A stretch of 64,000 nucleotides of DNA, from NCBI GenBank assembly GCA_946811695.1, contig OX328132.1:97272632-97336631 (forward strand). Direction: 5' to 3'. This document shows, piece after piece, positions 55,318-64,000 of the stretch (positions within the stretch are counted from its first letter, which is position 1; every line of letters begins with the position of its first letter). The DNA is from Gonocerus acuteangulatus. Its lineage: Eukaryota > Arthropoda > Insecta > Hemiptera > Coreidae. Under the pieces are notes generated by a model, which saw nothing but the letters and a program-made list of their open reading frames with translations, did no database searches and was not told where the DNA came from. Position numbers and translations under genes: made by a program.

Positions 55318-57312
55318 CTTTACGCCGCTTAACTAAACTGACTGTGACAATACACTGTAGTTAGATCAGACAATGAGATCAGTACTATACCGTCGTCAAG
55401 TCATGGGTATTTCAGTTGTTTTCGATATTTCTTCGTCAGGCATTCCGTTTATTCAGGTGCAGAAGTGTATTTGCACAGTTATTTTTAAAACTGTTCACAG
55501 CCTCATTGTTGGACGTCGTTGGTGACGTTACCTTATAAAAATATAATAATTCATGTTGCTTAAAAAAGGCAAAAGGTCAGGTTTTAAAAAATAAAATTAA
55601 ATCTGCTAGGAATTGTTTATCGACACTACATGTTTCATGATTGATACTCTACATGTTTCATTGATGCCTCATGAAGGAGCTTTTTCTTGTTACAATATTA
55701 AAAATTATAAACTGCCCAAGTGCTTCAACCTATCCCGGCTGAGCATACACTAAATGGCCCATATGTAACCAGGAACAGTTTTAGTTATAAGTTCTCTATT
55801 TGGGCGCGAGATAGGGCGTGAAATAAGTAGAGCATCAATAAACAATTTAGCGCATATTACATTTTTGTTGTTGTTAATTAGTAGCCTTCCGCTTCAGTAA
55901 CTTGATGTATTAAGTAATATGAGCGATATGAAATGATACCATATACATAAGAATTCATTTATATGTATAGTAATTTTTAATCGCTCACAGCTATCAGATT
56001 TATGACCTTAAAGCTTTGTAGGTAGATTATGAGGTAGTCCTATTCTCCGAATGCATAATGTTTCCCGTACCCAGGTGCCCATTAAATGCTAAATGAAACA
56101 GGCACAGTCTGAAATACCCAAACATCCGAATGACGCCACGACGAATAATTACTCCAGCAGATAATACTTTATGTAGGGGCGTTCTAAAGTAATTTAGTGC
56201 ATAAACTGAGGTATCCATTAGTTATGCCCGCCTACATATCTATAATATTAGTAAATTTCTCTATAATATCAATAATAAAACTCATTATCCCCATCTGTCA
56301 TAACGTCGATATCCCATCAGAAACGAAGCATACCTAAATGACATGACATGTTACGACTTCCATATCCAGTATTAGCCAACGAAAAAATGCGAAAGTAATT
56401 GAGTTCTTCATCATTGTATTCTTGTCTATAAAGCACTTTCAGGAAATGGTTCCTAGCTTCCTCGTACTTACGATACCTCAATAAGAAATGAGCCAAGGTC
56501 TCTTCCTACATTAGCTTACTCTTTACTTCCTTCCCAGTATAACATAGGTTCAAAAACCAGCTCATCCTTTTATTTTTATTTTTTTTTTTACTGTTGTATT
56601 TTAAATTTCGTACATGTTTCGTAGCCTGAATACTTCAGAGGCTACTATATCTTAAATAATTTTATAAATACATTTAGTTATTTCCATAAAATATGCCATC
56701 TTTAACATTTTACTAGTGCTCATATTTATAATTTTCAAATTTAAATTAATGTACGTTCTTAATCGTTACCGGAATTTTGTTTTAGCCATGAATGAGTATG
56801 TTCAGCTTCAACTAAGCACAAACAATTGTTATTAATGCTATTTCTTTCTAGTGCATCATAAACCTTAACCACTATTCTTTTGTTATAAGAATAGTTTCTT
56901 CTTCTTATTTCTTAAAATGTATGTTCAGTTTGATTGGAAAACTGCTTCAAGTCTACTTAAAGAAGCCAAGTGCGCAAACACCATATAACTTTGCTAGTTT
57001 CTTGTTTATTTGACGTTGTTAGTTCGTGTTATCTTGGTTATTTTTTTGTATTTGAGCTAGGGAACGCTGTAAATAGAGGCATGGACAGCTATGAAGTTAG
57101 ATAGAACAACAGATGGAAAAAAACAAAACAAATTGAGTTAATGATCTGGCCGACTACTGAACTTCCCCCAAAAATGCTCTATCCCCCCTTTAACCTAAAA
57201 TCTAACTATTTTAACGGCTGGTGTCACCCAGATATGGACGAACTGTGTTAAAAATTAGTCCTCGTAGAATTATTTCTTTTGTCTAAATTAGCTCATAATT
57301 TTTTAGCCGAAT
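55318..57312. other. No recognised feature
   Basis: About 2 kb of AT-rich sequence with only short frames and no repeat shared with the rest of the window that I can see. Confidence 0.4.
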
Positions 57313-58078
57313 CCCCCAAAAGACTAACGTTGAAAATAAGAGGCCACGTACCAGGTCCATGGGCGTATATAGAAAATAATTTCGGGAGGGGCTGGGAAAA
57401 TTTCGGGGGGGGGCTGCGACCATTTTCGGGGTATGGAATACTAAAAATGTAGAACTTGGAATAGTTTTAGGCAACTAAAATACTATTACACGTAAAATAA
57501 AATATTTTTTATGAACTAAGTGAGCTTATTTAATTTATTTTTAGGGGTTTTACGACAAATTTATACCATCAAATCAAAATTTCGGGGGGGGGCAGCCCCC
57601 CTTATATACGCCCATGTCCAGGTCCCTCCCAAAAACAGTTGGCCTATGAAAGTTATGATATCATACTATTGGCCCAAGTTTTAGGCCCTTAATACTTCGT
57701 TACCCTCTTAATTACTTGTGCACTTCCAACTTGGCCAGTTTTCTTCAACGATCGGATTTATTATAAAATTTCTAGCATTTAAAGGTTCAGGACCTTGGGG
57801 AACGATTCAGGATTATTATAAACTCTCTGATGACCTAAAACGCTCGTGTTTGTATGAACTCTATGTAAATTAAAACAGCCATAATTTAACGAAAACTGGC
57901 CAATTTGGAATTGCTCAAATAAGTGAGAGGGTATTATTAGGTTCTTGGCAAGGTGTTAAAAGCCTAAAACTTGGCCCAATACTATGATATCATAACTTTC
58001 ATGGGCGAACTGTTTTTGGGAGGGGCATGGAACTGGGCTTCTTATTTTCAACGTTAGTTTTTTTTTGGGGGGGGGGGA
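57313..58078. mobile_element. Inverted-repeat element interrupted by a MITE
   Basis: The left arm CCCCCAAAAGACTAACGTTG ... CTCCCAAAAACAGTT ... GAAAGTTATGATATCATA is mirrored by TATGATATCATAACTTTCAT ... AACTGTTTTTGGGAG ... CAACGTTAGTTTTTTTTTGG. Arms are about 130 bp once the MITE is removed. No coding sequence is present. The superfamily is unassigned. Confidence 0.75.
57358..57616 (+). mobile_element. hAT-like MITE, copy 4
   Basis: Ends CATGGGCGTATATAG and TATATACGCCCATG. Flanking 8-mers ACCAGGTC (57350-57357) and TCCAGGTC (57617-57624) differ at one base. It is inserted in the left arm of the surrounding inverted-repeat element. Confidence 0.9.
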
Positions 58079-59170
58079 GGATATCAATACTTTTTGTAAG
58101 TGAATTTTGAGTTGGAGCCGTCGACCTTGAGGAGGATGGCGCAGGGACGTGAAATATGTTTATTATTATTATCTACTTTTTATCGTGTCGATATTTGATT
58201 TTTTTATAACCTTCTAATGCCTTCTAGTCTGAACATTATTAGGACATGCCCTTGTGTCCTTGTTTGACACTTCATAATTTCAAGTCGAACTAATGTCACC
58301 GCCGCCTCATCAATGTAGGTACTTCACAGCCATGTACATGTTAAGATGCGTCGAAATGTTTCATAAAACCTCAAATATTGGGTCTCCATACTAAGACGAT
58401 TTATCTCATATCGTAAATGATCGGTTTCGGAAGGAATGATAGGTTCACGAAGGAAGAACAAGTACAAAACGGGCACCTTCCCCCCCCCCCCCCCCCCCGG
58501 AGCATAGTCAAACACAACTTTTCAGGATTTTTCGATTTTTGCCTTTAATAACACCCTAATGTCTATCATCCCACAAAATATCAAGTCTCTAGCTTTTCGA
58601 GAAGTGACTAATAATTTTGATGAATGGGTGAGTCGTATAAATAAAAACCTATTTTCCATCGCCTGTATCTCAGAAACGCGTCAATTTAGAATTAAGAAAG
58701 TTTCCAATTTTACTGACATCTATTAGTATAATACCTGTGAGAAATTTCATAAGTTTGTCTCAAACTGGTTCAACGTTATGAGAGGGTAAACATCGGCTTT
58801 AAAACTTCGTGTAATATACTCACAGTGTGCGTAGGCCGGAACTAGGCCTGGCGCACTACCGCGCGCCCAGATCTTTCCTCTAGCCCCAATCCCACAATGA
58901 ATTTTGCAACATTAATATTCCTTAACTTTTTAGTACTTTATGATGGACTAGTTCCTACTAGATAATCCTATCACTGAATATTTTGGCATATTCTGTGGCA
59001 TACCCTTATTCCTTATGAAGGGTTATCTCCTTCTCAAAGAATTTCAAAGTTAGGATAGACTAATTACTCTCAAAACAAATATTACTTCTCTACATAATAT
59101 GGTTTGACATCTGTTTATGACTTCAATTTAATATGTTATACTATCTAGTAGAAATATCTCCCCCTCAGTA
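58079..59170. other. No recognised feature; one long C-run
   Basis: A run of about 18 C at 58481-58498. GAGGAGGATGGCGCAGGGAC then TTATTATTATTA near 58130-58170 may be a retroelement tail, but no body is recognised. Confidence 0.4.
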
Positions 59171-59178
59171 TGCAAAGT

Positions 59179-59180
<2 letters not shown>

Positions 59181-59234
<54 letters not shown>

Positions 59235-59400
59235 GGCGCATCGACATAAATCTTGGCCATTAGCGCCGACGTCCAGGGTGCAGCCAGGAATTTTCTCAGC
59301 GAGCCCTGAGATGAGAAAATTTCTGGCGCCGGTGGGGATCGAACCCACCATCTCCCGCTTATGAATCTAGCGCGCTAGCCACTAGACCACGGGAGACCCC
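59181..59400 (-). mobile_element. SINE-1, full-length copy
   Basis: Poly-T of about 52 bases, ACGGCGCATCGACATAAATC, the full body, B box (GGTTCGATCCC) and A box in the minus-strand head. Perfect 10-bp duplication TGCAAAGTAG at 59171-59180 and 59401-59410. The long, pure tail suggests a recent insertion. Confidence 0.95.
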
Positions 59401-59864
59401 TGCAAAGTAGTGTTTCGAAAAATGTTGGTCACCAAGATACGTTAAAATTGAAGTGTTAAAAAAAAGAAAGATTCCCAAATTGGGTGATCTATGCGTTAAA
59501 TAATTATTTGAATTTAAATTTCTGTCTTATTTGAACATTTTCAAAGGCGTATATATCCTCACACTTACGACCCATGGGTTACTATTGTGATGATTTTTGT
59601 AGGCCACATAGACTATATGGCACATGGCAGACCTATGGCAGGTGTGGAAGAGCGTCTGCTAATTTCTTACTCAGATGAAGTTATCAGGAAGGTGCGAGAT
59701 AACGTATGTTTAGGCTATTCGTTTCCTATCTTTCTTGATAGCTGCAAGTGACTCATTTGATACCGTTGTTTTCTCTCCGGAAAGACAAAACTTTGGAGCC
59801 AATCTTCTTCCAATCATCTTTTGGTTTTGTAGAGCTTCGAATGGTCCTTAAGAATAATAGGAGA

Positions 59865-60145
59865 CATGGGCGGATAGAGAAAATATTTTCAGGGGGGCTG
59901 GGAAAATTTCGGGGGGGGGGGGGGCTAAGGCCATTTCCGGGTTATGGAATACTAACAATTTAGAACTTGGAATAGTTTTAACCAACTGAAACGCTATTAC
60001 ACCCAAAATAAAATACTTTTTATGGACTAAGTGATTTTATTTAATTTATTTTTAAGGGCTTAAGACACATTTTTACCGATCAAATATACATTTCGGGGGG
60101 GGGGCTGCAGCCCCCTCAGCCTCCCCCCCCCTATATACACCCATG
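59865..60145 (+). mobile_element. hAT-like MITE, copy 5
   Basis: Left end CATGGGCGGATAGAG, right end CTATATACACCCATG. Flanking 8-mers ATAGGAGA and ATAGTAGA differ at one base. G-runs and C-runs lie at both subterminal positions. It is slightly longer than the other copies because of a duplicated G-rich segment near the left end. Confidence 0.85.
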
Positions 60146-61004
60146 ATAGTAGATCTCTAAAGGATTTGAATAAAGAAGTGAGAAGAATTTTAAAATACTT
60201 GAAACAGTCATTGGAATTAAAAAGGCTTCAAACAATAGGCTAGTATAATTACCAACGAGAATGTACAATCTTTTTAAAGTGTAGATTAGGTAAACAAAGG
60301 ATTTTTTTTTTTTTTTTATAAATGAACGAATTGATCAGTAGTTTTATGTAAACGATATTTAACAGTAAGTATAAACATTAAAAAGGCTCAAAGTAAAACA
60401 AAATGCAGAAAAAAATGTTAGCAACAGAAAAAAGGACAAAGAACCACTTGAACACCTATATAACAGTATTTTTTTATTTAAAAAAAAAATATAAAAAACT
60501 AAATTGTAATAATGAATACAGTAATACAACCCACCAAAATGCCAAGGAGGGAGGAAGACCACGATAACATTTACGTAACCATGGTTAAGTGTTGCAGCTT
60601 TTTTTCCCCGCCCTTCCAAATTGGATTGGAACTTGAAGTTTGGCTTAAAACTACACCTTATCATACGCTTACGTACTAGAAGGGACTATGATATTTACAA
60701 TGGGGATCTTAAGCCTAATTAGTCTATGATACTGACTCTAGGAAGACTCAGGGTTTTATAGACAGGAACTATACAAGGATGTAACTTAACCTAACTTAAA
60801 CCTACCTTACGCAAATATTTATAATTTTACTTACAGTATATACAATATACAACTGCTTTTAGGCAGCCTTTTCACCAAGATCTTATCACCTCAACGCCTA
60901 ACCATCTTCATCTCATCATAAAATAATAAGGGTTTATCAGTATCAGGCTTCAAATAAAAGACGCATCTATTTGGGATGGATTGTAATAAAGTCTCTAGGA
61001 CCTT
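60146..61004. other. Unrecognised; contains dispersed repeat copy 2
   Basis: A poly-T lies near 60302-60318. 60541-60612 (GGAGGGAGGAAGACCACGAT ... AACCATGGTTAAG) resembles 17437-17515 in inverse. The minus-strand frame at 60359 has no recognised domain. Confidence 0.4.
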
Positions 61005-61265
61005 AAACGAACCGAAGAGAATGTCTATGAAAGGACTGTCTCCGGACAAGCGTTTGGACAATGAAAGGAAAGGTCCTAGAACTATGTAAGAACTGGCTCA
61101 TGTACTAAAAAAGCACTACTAAAACTATGAAGGGAAAGACTCAAGGACTACAAAAAGACAGGCTCTAGGACTATCACAGGACAGCCTCTAGGATTTTAAA
61201 AGGACAGATTTTAGAGCTATCATAAGAACGCTGTAGGACTATGAAAGGACAGGCTCTAGGGTGTA
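61005..61265. repeat. Degenerate minisatellite, about 22-24 bp unit
   Basis: Variants of GGACAGGCTCTAGGACTATG followed by AAA recur roughly ten times, with drift in sequence and spacing. The last units (61150-61260) are the most regular. Confidence 0.75.
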
Positions 61266-61854
61266 AAAGCCCTAAAAAATCGAACTGTGAAAGTACATGT
61301 GAACAGGTGTTCACATAAAATGCGTCATCTTAGCATGTTTCCATATGAATATTTGGATAAATATGTTTCCATTTTTATTCAATAGGATATTGAAAGTATG
61401 GAATTCAAACTCTACTTTGTCTTCAATGGACGGAAGCCAACATTTCTAAAACTTCAAGCACCGTTATCTCCCGCTAACGTGTTTCTTAATTGGTCTAGAA
61501 AATTGTAAAATAGATCACGTTCAAAGTGTTAGATAGAAGATTGCATCTGCGAAATGCCTCAATCAACTGAAGAGTCGAATACCAAATGAAAGGCTTGAAA
61601 GAGCAGGCACTTCAACTGTAAAAATACTAAAAGCTGTCATTCCAGGTCAGTGGCTCTAGTTAGCCTTCTTAATTTTTACTCAACCTTGAACTGATTTTGT
61701 TAATTTATGCGTAATTACTACTAGCTACTGAATTATTATTTGAAATGTATTCATTTTTTTTTTTTTGTTTATCATAAATCAATGTTCTTATAAACGAAAA
61801 AATGTTCGAAGAAATATGGTGTGTCCGATGGACCAGGATTGGATTTCTGATTTA
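61266..61854. other. No recognised feature
   Basis: AT-rich. AATGCGTCATCTTAGC near 61319-61335 echoes the family A 5' block, but the rest is not alignable by eye. Confidence 0.35.

Positions 61855-61920
<66 letters not shown>
61855..61920. repeat. (TA)n microsatellite, left part
   Basis: Pure TA array immediately before a SINE-2. A second TA array follows the SINE at 62268. Confidence 0.95.
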
Positions 61921-61921
<1 letters not shown>

Positions 61922-61924
<3 letters not shown>

Positions 61925-62263
61925 GCGAGGTTAGCTCAGTGGTAGAGCACTCGACTAATGAACTGGAGGACCAGGTTCAAAACCCGAGCGCGCACTTAAG
62001 ATTTTTTCTTCTAGTGCCGTCGTTCGAGGGTTGGATTTCGGGTCCCAGATCGTCCCTAGGCCAACCCAGGCTTTAATTAATTTATCAATGGGCACCTTGG
62101 TGCTAATGACTCTAGCAGTCGAAGCAGCAAGGGAAAAAATCAGGCGGCCGGAGCATAGTATTGACCACACTATCTCCTAGTGTGCCGTATGGTCAAGATT
62201 CAGATACCTCTACAGTATCTGCCCCTCTGGCCCTTGTGGCCTGTTACGGGACTGATTTTTTTT
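61922..62263 (+). mobile_element. SINE-2, full-length reference copy
   Basis: Head GGGGCGAGGTTAGCTCAGTG (A box) and ACCAGGTTCAAAACCCGAGC (B box), body TTCTTCTAGTGCCGTCGTTC, CCAACCCAGGCTTTAATTAA and CACACTATCTCCTAGTGTGC, 3' end TGTTACGGGACTGATTTTTT. Apparently inserted into a TA array. The longest of four copies here. Confidence 0.85.
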
Positions 62264-62266
62264 ATT

Positions 62267-62267
<1 letters not shown>

Positions 62268-62311
<44 letters not shown>
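62268..62311. repeat. (TA)n microsatellite, right part
   Basis: TA array that borders the Penelope-like pseudogene downstream. Confidence 0.95.
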
Positions 62312-62314
<3 letters not shown>

Positions 62315-63290
62315 TAAACATTTCAGTGAAGGATGTCATCAAAATCATTAAAGAAAGAAGTTACTGAAAGGTGGTATGATAGAATTAGCTGAGCTAGTCC
62401 TAACATCCTGCTTCTTCCAAAAAAAAGAAACTATTTACTAACAAAAAACGGCGTGTCCGTGGGCAGCCTCCTATCACCAGTTGTAGCTGATATGAAGGAG
62501 TTCAAAAGGCAACTATTTGAGAGACCCGACCACAATCCTAAACTATGACTGAGATATGTGGAAGATGTTCTCGCAATCTTGAAGGATAGTGCAGAGGGAC
62601 TGTAAAAAAAATCCTTAGTATTATGAACAATGCGCATCCAGCTATCAAAAGTTACCGTCGAATAAGAGAAGGGCGGCATGTTGCTCTTCTTGGACCTTCT
62701 GAGTATAAAAGAGAAGGAATTATTGGATCGATTCTCATCCATGTCCTTGTGTAGTAACCAGGCACACTTATTATAAGAATTCCACCAGCTCATGATGGAT
62801 CTACTTCGCAACGGGTACGACCAGAATAGACAGTCCCTGATCATCAAGGACCTGGAAAGCCGACACCGGTAGGATAATTCCCGAACGGAGATGGAGACAA
62901 AAACGTATGATCTCCTTGCCATACATCAGTGGTGTGACTGAGAAGCTAGGCAGACGTTTCAGAAGACAGGGAGTGGAAGTCGCCTTTCAAACCTTGTCCC
63001 TTTGGAAAGATATACATAGGAAAAACAGGCAAGAAGGATGCTACCCAGATTGGACAACACGCTGCAATCACAGTCCGGACGCACCAAATCGTCAGCGGTA
63101 ATAACACGCGGAGAGGAGTACCCCCGGTAAGTTTTGTTTGACCAAGCCGCGACCCTACCTAGCCAAGGAGAATACCCTGACAAGAAGACTCATTTGAGAG
63201 GCCCTCAAGACACACAAACATCCGGAAAGTTTTAACAACGATAGAGGAGATACCACAAACAGATAACCAACAGCACCTCAAACGGACTAT
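62312..63290 (+). pseudogene. Penelope-like element: RT plus GIY-YIG remnant
   Basis: Plus-strand translation across frameshifts gives, in order: MIELAELVL; NGVSVGSLLSPVVAD (the N-G-x-x-x-G-S-x-L-S-P-V segment of Penelope-like reverse transcriptases); LRYVEDVLAIL (catalytic Y-V-D-D changed to YVED); a degenerate F-L-D segment; SLPYISGVTEKLGRRFRRQG (the L-P-Y-x-x-G linker); and FGKIYIGKTGKKDATQIGQH, the GIY-YIG endonuclease core, followed by EALKTHKHPESFNNDRGD. Stops and shifts are frequent, so the gene is dead. The N-terminal part is not recognisable upstream. Confidence 0.8.
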
Positions 63291-64000
63291 GAGCGACTAA
63301 ACAGAGGAGACACAAGCCCTATTGACCCGCCGATTTTCAACCCCATTGTCCCGCGGATTTTGAGCAAAACACGAGAAAAAGTTCATTCGTTTGTTAACTA
63401 CCAAAGTTAGATGGTGATAGCCTGAGGAAGACGGAAAGGAATCTGGCGAAAAATTGCAGTATGATGGGGAGCAACACCGCGGGAGTGAGCAGCCGTCTCA
63501 ACAACCGAAAATTTCAACCCCAGCGAAAATATTTATAAGACAAAATTATAAAGATTAGATGTTTTCATTAAATAGATATTTACAAAAATATAATATTTTG
63601 TTTTATTATTTATTAATTTTATGTTCAGACTAATTTTAAACCCACGAACGTCTATGTTTTATATTTTGTGCTTGATTGTTTTAATTATGGGTCAAATGTT
63701 GTTATTTCTATGTTTCGAACTTGATGATGGCACATTAGAACCGTTAAGAGGCGAAATCATCTTTGTGAAATGTTAAAAACAATTGTTAGAAACTATTTTT
63801 GTATATTAAAATACGGTAGTTATACTCGTTAATTAGTAAACCATTAGAAGTAATTATGCTAAAATTTCATTAAAATAATAACAGAATGCAGTGTTTCATA
63901 TGCTTGCATATGAAAGAAGTTTCTTTAAAAATTAGAATGAAATATTAAAAGTAATTGCTAATAAATACTTTGAAAAACAGTGGAGAGACATCATTTTTCT
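63291..64000 (+). mobile_element. Penelope-like 3' region and unrecognised flank
   Basis: Near 63422 GCCTGAGGAAGACGGAAAGG...GGCGAAAAATTGC, and near 63721 CTTGATGATGGCAC...GGCGAAATCATC, recall degenerate hammerhead-like CTGATGA/GAAA boxes expected after a Penelope-like coding region. The rest is AT-rich with nothing recognised. Confidence 0.35.

Overview
The window looks like repeat-rich, AT-rich nuclear DNA from an animal, most likely an invertebrate and perhaps an arthropod. I base this on Jockey-type LINE, Penelope-type, Tc1/mariner, pogo-like and hAT-like elements, several tRNA-derived SINE families, a 5S-derived retroelement, and long (TA)n arrays. The species cannot be named from sequence alone. 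I recognise no complete host gene. The best host candidate is one possible exon at 992-1100, at low confidence. Nearly all explainable sequence is transposable elements (TEs), often inserted into one another.

Layout. 0-5.3 kb: a hAT-like MITE, then a family B element whose internal TA microsatellite was invaded by a snapback mariner-like element (192-bp inverted arms), a pogo-like element and a SINE. 5.6-12.5 kb: SINEs, a LINE tail, a TTAA-flanked piggyBac-like MITE, a Tc1-like remnant with a 90-bp tandem repeat, and a decayed LINE reverse transcriptase. 12.5-21 kb: SINEs, two nested elements with shared termini around a 78-bp-stem hairpin, a DDE transposase remnant, and a 5S rRNA-derived retrocopy. 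21.3-31.6 kb: a stack of family A elements, including a large head-to-head inverted pair (23.9-27.3 and 27.5-30.0 kb). 33.5-36.6 kb: Penelope-like segments with hammerhead-like cores, then a second family B element with 145-bp tandem units. 37.4-41.9 kb: SINEs, a 55-bp minisatellite, hairpins, and a foldback element enclosing a tandem duplication. 44.5-47.1 kb: a 5'-truncated but open Jockey-like LINE inside a broken mariner. 47.9-57.3 kb: mostly unrecognised, with few repeats. 57.3-60.2 kb: MITEs and a SINE, one MITE sitting in another element's terminal repeat. 61-64 kb: a minisatellite, a SINE embedded in TA repeats, and a decayed Penelope-like RT with GIY-YIG.

Most interesting system. Families A and B share an architecture. 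Each has a 5' end resembling GTCCGACTCGCAGGAACTGC followed by TTAGCGCGGTTCC, and a central (TA)n. Each 3' end has a stem-loop running directly into CGCTAA or TGCTAA, whose last bases are complementary to the 5' subterminal block. This resembles non-autonomous Helitron/Helentron (HINE-like) elements. That assignment is inference, because no Rep/helicase gene is present.

How parts interact. TA-targeting DNA transposons and SINEs have landed in the TA arrays carried by other elements. SINEs have landed in family A, a LINE in a mariner, and MITEs in other elements. Target-site duplications let much of this order be read directly.
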